Translations under genes and position numbers: made by a program
NCBI GenBank assembly: GCA_009773355.1
Contig: WRPG01000005.1
Location: 56,914-120,913 of the forward strand
Direction: 5' to 3'
Source: Limisphaerales bacterium
Lineage (GTDB): Bacteria > Verrucomicrobiota > Verrucomicrobiia > Limisphaerales > SXTU01
Length of the DNA stretch: 64,000 nucleotides
Notes under the pieces: generated by a model
Told to the model about the DNA's origin: nothing
The model's database searches: none
The model's input: only the letters and a program-made list of their open reading frames with translations
Shown: positions 53,058 to 61,657 of the stretch, piece by piece
Layout: the number at the start of each line of letters is the position of its first letter
How positions within the stretch are numbered: the stretch's first letter is position 1

Positions 53058-54233
53058 TCAAACCTTCCCAATCCACTTGCGGTCCTCCCACACGGCCTTG
53101 AGCGAGGTGAGGTTTTTCGAGTCGAGCACCTTCATCGCCGCCGTGCCTACGTCGCCCTTCTTGAGCGCGTGCCAGGCGTCGCTGGCGTTGATGGCGACAT
53201 GCTGGAGGACGCTGGGGTCGCGGTAGCAGTCAATCATGCACTTGGTGCAGCCGTCGCGGATGAGCTTCGAGTCGTCCCACTCATAGACCTTGCACATGGG
53301 CTTGTCCCACGCGTGGCAGCGGTAGAGGTCGAGGTTCCAGTCGAGGTAGAAATACTTGTGCCCGCCGAGGCAGCCGAACTGCTCCTTCTCGCCGCGCAGG
53401 TGCCGCTGCATCTCGGTGAGCGACTCCGTGGGGTTCACCACCGGGTAGCCGCTGTTGTGCTTCATCCGCTTGATGTTGTCGAACAGCGCGAGCAACTCGG
53501 AGTTGTTGAAGTTCACCAGGCCGCTGTCGCTGAAGCTCAGGTAGCTGGAGGCAAGGTTCGTGAGCGGGTAGCTGAAGGTGCAGCTCGTGAAGCTGAGGCT
53601 TTCGAGGAACGCGGGCAGCTTCTCGTAATCCTCGATGAGCCGGCTGGCTGTGATGCTGGCGGTGGTCTGGATGCCGACGCTGTGGAAATACTCGTTCGCC
53701 TTCTTGATCTTCCGGCACACGTCCGGCAGGCTGCGGTTGGCCTCGTGCTTGGCCACGTCGTGCGCGTCAATGGACATGATGACGCTGCTCAGGCCGTCGT
53801 TGGCGAGCGCCTTCATGTTCTCGTCATTCCACAGGCCGCCGTTGGTGCAAATCATCGGGTGGATGCCTTGCTCCGCCGAGTAGCGGACCATCGCGCGGAG
53901 GTCGCGGTGCGCCATCGGCTCGCCGCCGACGAAAAGCAGGTAGCCGATGTGGTTGCGCTTGGCGATGTCCGCCACGTCCTTGGCCTCCTGGAGCGTGACG
54001 CTCTTGCGGGCCTTGGGGTCGAACTGCGAGCGGGCGAAGCCGCAGAAGCCGCAGTCGGCGTTGCAGATGTTCGTGATGGCAAACTGGAGGTAGCCGGGGC
54101 CGCCGTGGTTCAGCACGTCCTTGAAGAGCTGCCACCCGGAGGTCTTCGGGCGGACGACGGGCTTGGAGAAGTCAGCGGCAGGCGACCGAGCTGGCGCGGT
54201 GGCGACGGGTGGTTCAGTGACGGCGATGCTCAT
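53058..54233 (-). CDS. radical SAM / SPASM-domain protein
   Basis: 391 residues. The cluster motif is C57-x3-C61-x2-C64 (CNADCGFCGF) and FVGGEPMAHRDL is the GGE motif. The C-terminal SPASM-like region has many cysteines (CLGGHKYFY, CHAWDKPMC, CTKCMIDCYRD) for auxiliary clusters. SPASM proteins modify peptides or act as sugar/hopanoid-type enzymes. No precursor peptide is visible nearby, so the substrate is open. Divergent from the exonuclease gene. Confidence 0.85.
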   Translation of the reverse strand: MSIAVTEPPVATAPARSPAADFSKPVVRPKTSGWQLFKDVLNHGGPGYLQFAITNICNADCGFCGFARSQFDPKARKSVTLQEAKDVADIAKRNHIGYLLFVGGEPMAHRDLRAMVRYSAEQGIHPMICTNGGLWNDENMKALANDGLSSVIMSIDAHDVAKHEANRSLPDVCRKIKKANEYFHSVGIQTTASITASRLIEDYEKLPAFLESLSFTSCTFSYPLTNLASSYLSFSDSGLVNFNNSELLALFDNIKRMKHNSGYPVVNPTESLTEMQRHLRGEKEQFGCLGGHKYFYLDWNLDLYRCHAWDKPMCKVYEWDDSKLIRDGCTKCMIDCYRDPSVLQHVAINASDAWHALKKGDVGTAAMKVLDSKNLTSLKAVWEDRKWIGKV

Positions 54234-54323
54234 TAAACAAGTGCTGGATAGTGGGGAACTGCCAGTGCCCCGGCAAACTTTTCTTTGCGCCACCGGACCC
54301 GCTGGCTACGCTCCGCCCGCCGC

Positions 54324-54860
54324 ATGAAGAACATCGTCTATTTCGACCTCGAAACGCAGAAGTCTGCGGACGACGTGGGCGGCTGGGGCAACATCCGCCG
54401 CATGGGCATGAGCATCGGCGTGACCTACAGCACGGCGCGCGGCGGCTACCAGATTTACGGCGAGCGCCAGGTTAACGACCTCATCGAGGAGCTGCGCCGG
54501 GCGGACCTCGTGGTGGGCTTCAACATCGAGCGCTTCGACTACGAGGTGTTGCAAGGCCACAACGAGTTCTTCGACTACTCGCAGTTGCGCACGCTCGACC
54601 TGCTGGTGGACTTGATGAAGACCCTGCCGCACCGGCTCTCGCTGGACTCCATCGCCACCGCGTCGCTGGGTGTGGAGAAGACCGCCGACGGGATGCAGGC
54701 GCTTCGGTGGTTCAAGGAGGGTCGGCTCGTGGACATCGCGGAATACTGCTGCTACGACGTGAAGGTGACGAAGCTCGTGCACGAGTTCGGACAGGCGAAC
54801 AAGCAGGTGTTCTACGCGAACAAGTTCGGCGCGAAGCTCTCCGTGCCGGTGAAGTGGTGA
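54324..54860 (+). CDS. DEDD-type 3'-5' exonuclease-like protein
   Basis: 178 residues. Exo motifs: YFDLETQ (D8, E10), VVGFNIERFDYEVL with the second Asp, and YCCYDVKVTKLV as motif III with a Tyr two residues before the Asp (DEDDy). Resembles the RNase H-like/YprB-type predicted exonuclease family. The start at 54324 is MKNIVYFDLET; a longer frame starts 13 codons earlier. Confidence 0.82.
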   Translation: MKNIVYFDLETQKSADDVGGWGNIRRMGMSIGVTYSTARGGYQIYGERQVNDLIEELRRADLVVGFNIERFDYEVLQGHNEFFDYSQLRTLDLLVDLMKTLPHRLSLDSIATASLGVEKTADGMQALRWFKEGRLVDIAEYCCYDVKVTKLVHEFGQANKQVFYANKFGAKLSVPVKW

Positions 54861-54872
54861 TGAAGGAACGAG

Positions 54873-55571
54873 ATGGCGACTGAGGAGAAAGAATACGTGC
54901 TGCGTGCTGCGTGCTGCGTGTCTGGAACCGGTGCCGCGGACGCCACGGGCAACACGCAACACGCAACACGCAACACGCTGCTGCACGAATTCCGCACCAT
55001 CCTCCAGCCGCTCGACCTCGCCGAGCATTTCCCCACGTCCCAGCCCCTCGAAGTCGAGCTGGGCTGCGGCGACGGCTCGTTCATCGTCGAGTGGGCGCAG
55101 CGGAATCCGACGCGGAACTTCCTCGGCGTCGAGCGACTCACCGGTCGCATTCGCAAGCCGGACAAGCGGGGACGCCGCCTCGGCTTGACCAACCTCAGCC
55201 TGGTGCGCATCGAGATTGGCTACTTCCTCGAATACCTCCTGCCGCCCGCGAGCGCAGATGCCATCCACGTCTATTTCCCCGATCCGTGGCCGAAGGTGAA
55301 GCACGCGCGGAACCGCCTCATCAACGAACGCTTCACCGCGCTGGCCCGGCGCGCGCTCATGCCTGGCGGCGTGGTCCACCTGCGCACCGATCATGTGGAT
55401 TACTTCGCCCAGATGCTCGCCGTCTTCCGTGCGGACAAGTCCTTTGCTGAAACAGAAACGCCTGCCGAGCTGGCCGCCGTGACGACGGACTTCGAGCGGG
55501 AGTTCAACGCAAAGGGGATTCCGACGAATCGCGCTTCGTGGCTTTGCGGAACGACTGAGGCTGGATCTTAG
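54873..55571 (+). CDS. trmB: tRNA (guanine-N7)-methyltransferase
   Basis: 232 residues. SAM site EVELGCGDGSFIVEWA, NFLGVERLTGRI, DAIHVYFPDPWPKVKHARNR (the TrmB hallmark) and FTALARRALMPGGVVHLRTDH. It methylates G46 of tRNAs. The first about 40 residues are encoded by a facing heptamer array (54896-54985) and read ACCVSGTGAADATGNTQHAT, so the functional protein may start later. Confidence 0.9.
   Translation: MATEEKEYVLRAACCVSGTGAADATGNTQHATRNTLLHEFRTILQPLDLAEHFPTSQPLEVELGCGDGSFIVEWAQRNPTRNFLGVERLTGRIRKPDKRGRRLGLTNLSLVRIEIGYFLEYLLPPASADAIHVYFPDPWPKVKHARNRLINERFTALARRALMPGGVVHLRTDHVDYFAQMLAVFRADKSFAETETPAELAAVTTDFEREFNAKGIPTNRASWLCGTTEAGS
54896..54985. repeat. facing arrays inside the trmB 5' region
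   Basis: CGTGCTGCGTGCTGCGTGCT-type heptamers (54896-54920) face CAACACGCAACACGCAACAC-type units (54950-54975) about 30 bp away. The hairpin lies within the annotated trmB frame. Confidence 0.88.
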
Positions 55572-55587
55572 AACCGATGCGACTTGT

Positions 55588-56316
55588 TCAGGGCGGCCAC
55601 GCGCCAGTGGTCGGCAAGGTCATGTGCTGCATCATCCAGAGGTCGTCCGCGTTGGACAACGGCTGGCCGTTGGCAGGCGCGATCGAAACGTAATTCGCGG
55701 TCGTCCATTTGCGCATCTCCGCGTGCCCGTCCGAGAAATTGAAGGCGCTGTTCCGGTTGTGATAAACGGCGGGAAAATCTCCGGCGCGAGCGGTCGTGTA
55801 AACCGTTTTGCAGTCCAGCCGAAAGAAGCCGTCGTTGATGCCAATCCGCTCATCCAGCGTAACCCAGTATTGGTCTGGCTTGAGAATGTCCTCGCGCCGC
55901 TTGTAAGGTGCGAACCCGGCGGCGATGAAATCACCCTGAACGCCGCCCATGTGGGCGTTCATGGACACGCTGCGGGCGTTCAGGGACTTGTCCCCGGGAC
56001 ATTTGTAGAGCGCCTCGTTCTTGGTGAACGGCCACAGCAGCCCGCCCGTGATGCTTGCGCTGTTCGGGAGGCTGCCGGTCACCCAGGTGCGCACCGGAAC
56101 GAGTCGGCCGTCGTATTCCTCCGCATAGAACTGCCACATCAACTGGAACTGCCGCATGTTGCTCAGGCACTTGGTGCCGTCGGCCTTCTGCTTGGCCTTG
56201 CTCAAGGCCGGCAGCAACATGCCGGCGAGGATTGCGATGATGGCAATGACGACCAGCAGTTCGATCAGGGTGAATCCCCGCGAGCACGCAGGGCGGAGGC
56301 TGAAGTTCTTGCCCAT
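55588..56316 (-). CDS. type II secretion pseudopilin-like protein
   Basis: 242 residues. Prepilin leader ending at SRG, then [20 protein letters not shown], the methylation/assembly helix with Glu5. The C-terminal domain contains the verrucomicrobial pattern [24 protein letters not shown] ([20 protein letters not shown]) and CPGDKS. One of the many paralogs typical of this phylum; substrate unknown. Confidence 0.88.
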   Translation of the reverse strand: MGKNFSLRPACSRGFTLIELLVVIAIIAILAGMLLPALSKAKQKADGTKCLSNMRQFQLMWQFYAEEYDGRLVPVRTWVTGSLPNSASITGGLLWPFTKNEALYKCPGDKSLNARSVSMNAHMGGVQGDFIAAGFAPYKRREDILKPDQYWVTLDERIGINDGFFRLDCKTVYTTARAGDFPAVYHNRNSAFNFSDGHAEMRKWTTANYVSIAPANGQPLSNADDLWMMQHMTLPTTGAWPP

Positions 56317-56464
56317 AGATCGGGGTGGTTGCGTCGGCGGGAGGCTAACCCGCTCCTCATGTTCGTCAAGGTGGCGTTTGCCTCGCCCAACGGCTGGACG
56401 GTTTCCCTGAAGGACGCCTGAATTTGTCTGCTGGCCGGAGCTTCAATCAGCAACAGCACTCTGC

Positions 56465-57640
56465 ATGAAGCCTCCTTCCCGCCGCCGCCTTTTGCCTTCC
56501 ACCCTCCTGGGCCTCCGCATCTTCTGCGCGCTGGCCATGATCGGGTTGCCGGCGGGGGGCGCCCGCGCCGCCGAGCCGTTCTGGTTCAACACCCTCGTCG
56601 CGCACTGGACTGACTACGGCACGCCGGAATACCTCGACTTCATCGGCGAGGCGAAGCCACAGGTCGCGCAGGTCGGTTTTTACGGGGTCACGTTCTACAG
56701 CGTGGCGCACACGAAGTTCGGCAAGGGCTACCCGGCGCACTTCCCGGTCGAGGGCACGAAGGAGTGCGGCGAATTCTTCCGCAAGCTGAACCAGGGGGTC
56801 CACGCGCGCGGCTCGAAGGTGGTCGGCCACTTCAACACCACGTTCATTCTCGGCGACCCCGACAAGCGCGCGGGCTTCTTCGACTGGTATCACAACGGCT
56901 GGGACACGAAGACCTTCGGTCCGAAGCCCACGACCGACCCGACGCAGATGCTTTCCGTGGACGCATCGGGCAAGCTCATCACCAGCTCCAGCTACAAGAT
57001 TGGCGGCTGGCCCGAGTATCACGGCTGCCTCAACAACCCGCTCTGGCGCGCGTGTCTCAAGGCGATGATGACCGACGCCATCGCGCGCGGCGTGGACGGC
57101 CTCATCGCGAACTACTACTACCGCCGCGACTGCATGTGCGCGCACTGCGTCGGCGGCTTTCGCGCGTGGCTGGGGACAAACTACACGGCAGCGCAGCTCA
57201 AACAGCAGTTCGCCATCGCGGACTTGAAGGCGCATCAGTTCGCGGAAATTCCCTCGTGGCACAACCCCAAGGAGACCTCGCCCTACAAGCTCGCCGCGCT
57301 GAAGTGGACGCAGATTTCGCTCAAGGCCGCATTCGACGACGTGTTCATCACGCACGGGCGCAAGCTCAAGCCGGACCTGCTGGTAGCCCAGTGGAACCAT
57401 CTCGGTGGGTTCAACCAAATCAACGGCGACGAACGCTGTCTGCTGCCCGGCGACGTGTGGGGCCGCGACGAGAGCTACCTTTGGTATAGCACCGGCAACG
57501 CGGCGTCGCAGACCGACCTGGCCAACGGCGACCTCGGCGACGGCACGCTGCAACTGCGCTACATCCGCGGCGCGTTTGGCCCGAAGCCGTTCCTGCTCGG
57601 CAAATACGAGCAGACGCGCACACGCGCGACCATCGCCGAG
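56465..57640 (+). pseudogene. secreted glycoside-hydrolase-like gene, 3' end lost to element insertion
   Basis: Signal peptide (LGLRIFCALAMIGLPAGGAR) followed by a TIM-barrel-like domain: WTDYGTPEYLDFIGEAKPQ, VVGHFNTTFILGDP, DGLIANYYYRRDCMC, DLLVAQWNHLGGF. Coding similarity stops at TRTRATIAE (base 57,640). The frame then continues antisense to phage DNA to a stop at 57,872-57,874. The C-terminal part of the barrel and any accessory domain are missing, so the protein is probably inactive. The exact GH family is not determined. Confidence 0.72.
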
Positions 57641-57645
57641 CGTAA

Positions 57646-57698
57646 AAAGTCGCCCGGTTTGAGACATTATGTGGTGGGTTTGACACAAACTCGCCCGG
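57646..57698. repeat. phased direct repeats at the phage terminus
   Basis: AAAGTCGCCCGG (57646-57657) and AAACTCGCCCGG (57687-57698) are 41 bp apart; GGTTTGAGACA (57656-57666) and GGTTTGACACA (57677-57687) are 21 bp apart, two helical turns. Such phased repeats resemble transposase-binding sites of Mu-like ends (inference). Confidence 0.6.
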
Positions 57699-57762
57699 AA
57701 AGGCTCCCAGCCGGGCTGGCTTGCAAGGCAGTTGCAGGCGGGATTCCGTCGGTTCCCTCAGC

Positions 57763-59382
57763 TCACTTTAGCCACTCCGGCTTCGGCTTGCGAATGTCGG
57801 CGGCGGGGCGGACGGCGGGCGCATTGGTGCCCTTGTTCGCGTTCATGTTCTGTTGCCAGGCGAGGAGCGCCTGACGTTCCCGGAAGCGCAGTGCGTCGTA
57901 GGCGGCCTGCTTGGCCTGCTGGTCCGCCGCCCAGTCGCGTTTCGGAACGGCCTGGCTGAAGACGAACTTCTCGCCCGTGATCTGCTCCAGCTTCCGGGCG
58001 AGCGCCGAAAGATGAATCCACTCCTCGGTGCCCAGGTAGTCGTTCCGGTGATGCACCACGATGGGCAGCGCCAAGCCGGCGTCCACCGCCTTGCCCGGTG
58101 AGTTGCGGGCGTGCGGGCTGATCTGGGTTTCGTTCCCGGCCTCGTCCTTCACAAAAACCTCAGCGGTGCCAGCGCTGTCCTTGGCGTAGATGCGGGCTGA
58201 GTTTGCCGATGGCGTGCCCCCATCAGAGGTCTGTGTGAACTCAACCCAAAACGGCGCGGTGACTTGACCAGTGCCCCCGACCGTGAAGCCACCGGCACTG
58301 AGCAAGGCGGCAAGCTGGGTGCCGCGCGGGTTGAGCAGCAGGGTTGGCACCGAGTCGGGCGAGGCGGAGTTGTCGATGCTGACACCGCCACCGACCTTGA
58401 CCTTCAAGCCATCGTTGCCGCCGCTTCGGATGTGGATGTCCGCCGAGTTGTTTTGCAGCGTCTGGATGCCAAAGGCGCGCGGGCCATCGCCCTGGTCGAA
58501 CAGTGTGCCCGCGATGGTCGGGGATTCAGACATGACCAACAGCCCCGATCCGGTCTCGTCGCTGACGCTCGCGGCCAAATTGGCGCTCGTGAGCGTGCTC
58601 GCGAGCGCCTTGTTGGCGTCCGTGGCCACGAGCCGCGATGCGGTCAGTCCGGACGCGGTGACCGCCGATGACAACAAGACCGGCCCGTTGAAGGTGTTCG
58701 TTCCCGCGAAGGCATTGGTGCCGTTGAGGAGGGCGAGGTTGGTCAGCGTGGTGGTCGGGATGTAGCTGCTGGCCGCCTCCAGCGCCATCGTTCCAAGGCC
58801 AAGACTACTGCGGAAAGCCGCGTAGTCTGCCGCTCCAAGCAGGGTCTGGACGTTCGCCGACGGGGAGATTCCCGCCCACGTCGTCAGATCGGCGTCGTAG
58901 GCCTGGACGTGCGTGCCGATGATCAGACCGAGGTTGCCGCGCGCCGTTGACGGCGAGGTCAACGTGGCGAGGTTGCCTTCGGCCAGCAGGCTGCCGGGAA
59001 TGCCAGGCATCATCATCCAAGAGCTGCCCACGGCTGCCTGCGTGCCGCCAGCGTTGGAGGCCAAACAAAGCAGAATATCGCCCAAGACCCCGCGCGTTCC
59101 AACTCCGATGCCGCCACCGACATAGCCGTTGGCCGAGATGCGGTAGGTGTCGCCGATGGTGCCCGCCGGGTAGTTCGGGTCGCCGCTCAACGAGAGGTTC
59201 CCCATGTATTGCATGGCGTTCGTCGAGCTGGCTGACACGCCCAGCTTCGTGCGCCAGTCGGCGGCGGTCGTGTTCGTCACGGCCTGGCGCGAGAAGGTGC
59301 TGATGGGGAGCGGGAGGAGCTGCGCCGGTGCGGAAAGCTGAAAGCAGCAAGTCGAAAGCAGAATTAGGATCAGGGTTCTCAT
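57763..59382 (-). CDS. phage tail-fibre-like protein
   Basis: 539 residues. The middle carries typical fibre repeats (LGVSASSTNAMQYMGNLSLS, AYDADLTTWAGISPSANVQT, TSANLAASVSDETGSGLLVM, GGFTVGGTGQVTAPFWVEF). The last 80 residues are charged and may be a shaft or chaperone-binding end. Unusually it begins with a secretion-like signal (MRTLILILLSTCCFQLSAPA), encoded partly by a GAAAGC-type repeat. Start overlaps the preceding gene by 4 bp (ATGA). Last gene before the element boundary, the usual position for fibres. Confidence 0.7.
   Translation of the reverse strand: MRTLILILLSTCCFQLSAPAQLLPLPISTFSRQAVTNTTAADWRTKLGVSASSTNAMQYMGNLSLSGDPNYPAGTIGDTYRISANGYVGGGIGVGTRGVLGDILLCLASNAGGTQAAVGSSWMMMPGIPGSLLAEGNLATLTSPSTARGNLGLIIGTHVQAYDADLTTWAGISPSANVQTLLGAADYAAFRSSLGLGTMALEAASSYIPTTTLTNLALLNGTNAFAGTNTFNGPVLLSSAVTASGLTASRLVATDANKALASTLTSANLAASVSDETGSGLLVMSESPTIAGTLFDQGDGPRAFGIQTLQNNSADIHIRSGGNDGLKVKVGGGVSIDNSASPDSVPTLLLNPRGTQLAALLSAGGFTVGGTGQVTAPFWVEFTQTSDGGTPSANSARIYAKDSAGTAEVFVKDEAGNETQISPHARNSPGKAVDAGLALPIVVHHRNDYLGTEEWIHLSALARKLEQITGEKFVFSQAVPKRDWAADQQAKQAAYDALRFRERQALLAWQQNMNANKGTNAPAVRPAADIRKPKPEWLK
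59332..59361. repeat. GAAAGC-type short tandem array in the fibre gene start
   Basis: GAAAGCTGAAAGCAGCAAGT then CGAAAGCAG, encoding the CCFQLSA part of the signal-like N-terminus. Confidence 0.6.
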
Positions 59383-60908
59383 GGGTTTTCGCGGGTCAGG
59401 GTGACGGCTTCGAGGGTGATGCTGTCGGCGGCGTTGCCGAGCTGGACGCCAATGGTCAGCGAGGTGGCGACGGCCGTGTTGATGGCCCCGGAGCCGACGA
59501 GCCAGTCGCTCTCGGTGTCGAAGCTGAAGAGGTTCGAGCTTTGCGAGTTCCGGTTCGACAGGATCACCACGTCCACCGAGCCGCCGCGCAACACGCCCAC
59601 GCGCTGCTTCCAGAGCAGGGTTCCGCCCAGGCGCGCGGTGAGAAAGGCGTCGTCCACCTGCGCTGCCGGGCGCGACCAGGTGGCGCAGAGGCGGAGCTGG
59701 GAGTGCCGGCCCAGTGGGGCGATGGCGACCGTGGCCTTCGTGGTTTCGATGGTGTCGCCCGTGTGGGCGGCCGTGGTCACGCTGCTGCGGTGCAGGACGT
59801 GCGGCAGGGGCAGTTCCCCAACCGTCTTGCTCGTGACCACGCAGGTCTGCGAGAGGCCGAGCATCAGCCCGTCCACCGAGTCAATCAGCAGGGTGAGCGT
59901 GGCCCCGGCGTCCACCTCGATGTCCGCCTCGTAGCTCGCCGCTTCGATGCCGCCACTCACAGCGGCGTAGTTGAGCACGTAGGTTCGCGCGGGCGAGCTG
60001 ACGGTCAGCGTGACCCGATTGAAGTTGTCCGCCGGCACGGTGGGCGTCGGCGCGCCCCGGTAGAACTTGGCGGCGTCCGCCGGCTTCTGCTCGCCGCCGG
60101 TGTAGGCCGCGACCTCGGCGGTGATGTCCACAGCCACGCGCGCCAGGTAGCGCCGGCCTGCGTGTCCGCCCGCCACGACGCTGGCGCTGTGGCTGGCGGG
60201 CGTGGCCGTGTAGGTGGGCGCGCCCGCGCCCACCATCGCGACACTGAGCTGGGCGAAGAAGTCGGGCGCGTCGAAGAAGGGTCGCACCGAAAGGCCGGCG
60301 GCGGACTCCGCGATCATGCCCCCCGTCGCCCGGCGCACGTCGCCGTAGATCAGGTTCAGCACGCGCCGCCACTCGATGCTGTTCGAGTCCGCGAGCGCGG
60401 CCTCCAGGAGGTCGGCGAACTGGCTGGCGGTCACGCTGGTGGGCAGGCCGCTGGTCGCGTGCTTGATGACCTTGAGGACGCGGCAGCCGGCCAGGCCGGC
60501 CTCGCGGTCGTGGATGGCCTCGCCCCCGGCCTGCACGCGGAAGTAGAAGGTCGCGTCCAGGCCCGGCTCGCCGGCGGCGGCGGCCAGCGCGGCCTCCATT
60601 TCGTCCGTGTAGAGGTCAAGGATGCCAACGAAGGCGTCCAGGGCCGCGTCCCAGACCATCGCGTCGTTGTTCTCAGCGAAGGACTCGGGCGTGGCGGGAT
60701 CGCCGATGCCGATGACGCACTCGTAGCCGGCCAGGTCGCGCTGCGCGATGGTGCCCCGCGTGGCCGGGTCCACATCCAGCAGGTGCAGGCGGATTGCGCG
60801 CCGGTCCTGCCGGTGGAAGGCCGGCAGGGCGATGCGCGACGGGACCAGCGGCGACTGGACAAAGTAGCCCCTGCTGACGTGCCAGTAGAGATCGAGGTGG
60901 GTGCTCAC
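59379..60908 (-). CDS. phage tail/baseplate-like protein of unknown function
   Basis: 509 residues, GTG start overlapping the previous stop (GTGA). Not recognised as a named family. The N-terminal part (LYWHVSRGYFVQSPLVPSRI, RRAIRLHLLDVDPATRG) and a beta-rich C-terminal half (TTKATVAIAPLGRHSQLRLC, VGVLRGGSVDVVILSNRNSQ) suggest a structural, possibly receptor-proximal tail component. Assignment by position between tape measure and fibre. Confidence 0.55.
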   Translation of the reverse strand: MSTHLDLYWHVSRGYFVQSPLVPSRIALPAFHRQDRRAIRLHLLDVDPATRGTIAQRDLAGYECVIGIGDPATPESFAENNDAMVWDAALDAFVGILDLYTDEMEAALAAAAGEPGLDATFYFRVQAGGEAIHDREAGLAGCRVLKVIKHATSGLPTSVTASQFADLLEAALADSNSIEWRRVLNLIYGDVRRATGGMIAESAAGLSVRPFFDAPDFFAQLSVAMVGAGAPTYTATPASHSASVVAGGHAGRRYLARVAVDITAEVAAYTGGEQKPADAAKFYRGAPTPTVPADNFNRVTLTVSSPARTYVLNYAAVSGGIEAASYEADIEVDAGATLTLLIDSVDGLMLGLSQTCVVTSKTVGELPLPHVLHRSSVTTAAHTGDTIETTKATVAIAPLGRHSQLRLCATWSRPAAQVDDAFLTARLGGTLLWKQRVGVLRGGSVDVVILSNRNSQSSNLFSFDTESDWLVGSGAINTAVATSLTIGVQLGNAADSITLEAVTLTRENP

Positions 60909-61657
60909 GAGTTGTCGGGCTGGTTGTCCACGGAGCCGATGGCAGTGCCGCCGGGCACGTCCATGACCACCTGCGTCTGCCGGATCACATCCGTCGGCAG
61001 CCAGCGCCGGCCGGGCGTGATGTCCACATGGCTGACCACGGTGTCACCCAGCTCGTCCGAGGCCAGGTCGGCGGCGTTGACGCGGCCCGCGCCGGAGACG
61101 CGGGCGCAGATCAGGCTGACCGTGCGGCCGTAGGTGAGGTTCACGGCGCGCGGCTGGTTGACCGGCGTGCTCGCCGTGTCCTCGCCGACGGCGTCCACGT
61201 AGGGCGGCCAGATGGCCTGATACTCCTCCTGCACCGTGGGCGGCGCGGAGTTGGGCTTGACGCTCAACACGTAGCCGTATTGGTCCCACCAGCCCTGATC
61301 GAGCACCTGCACCACGGTGGAGTGGTGCTTGTAGATGTGGCGCACCTCGGCCAGGTAATCGCCCAGCATCCAGGAGCGCCGCAGCGGCTCCGGCTTCATC
61401 ACCGGGAAGGTCGTGGCACCGCCGTCCACAGTGCAGAGCAGCGCGTCCGCGCCCTCCGCGACAACCTGCGCGACGAGGACGCCGGACGCAGCGGCGGCGG
61501 GCGCGGCCTCCAGCTCCAGCACGGTGCCGCGCGTGCCGGGCCTGACCTTGTAGCCCACGCCCTGCTCCAGTCGCACGCTCTGGATAAGCGCGAGGAGCCG
61601 GCGCTCCATCTGGGCGAGCGGCCCGGCGCTGTCAGGAAGCTGGGGGGTGAGGTCCAT
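60905..61657 (-). CDS. phage tail-region protein, unknown
   Basis: 250 residues starting MDLTPQLPDSAGPLAQMERR, from the ATG that overlaps the upstream stop. Begins with a helical segment, then beta-rich sequence (GTVLELEAAPAAAASGVLVA; WMLGDYLAEVRHIYKHHSTV). No family recognised; neck or tail accessory role inferred from position. The longer upstream frame was rejected because it runs through the neighbouring gene. Confidence 0.5.
   Translation of the reverse strand: MDLTPQLPDSAGPLAQMERRLLALIQSVRLEQGVGYKVRPGTRGTVLELEAAPAAAASGVLVAQVVAEGADALLCTVDGGATTFPVMKPEPLRRSWMLGDYLAEVRHIYKHHSTVVQVLDQGWWDQYGYVLSVKPNSAPPTVQEEYQAIWPPYVDAVGEDTASTPVNQPRAVNLTYGRTVSLICARVSGAGRVNAADLASDELGDTVVSHVDITPGRRWLPTDVIRQTQVVMDVPGGTAIGSVDNQPDNS

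Noticed and set aside
54896..54985. Tandem arrays as a CRISPR
   Set aside because: Units are 7-8 bp without spacers, arranged as facing arms, and no cas genes are present.
57641..57874. The C-terminus of the hydrolase-like ORF as genuine protein
   Set aside because: From 57,641 the frame is antisense to the phage fibre and low in family similarity; it is read-through into the inserted element.
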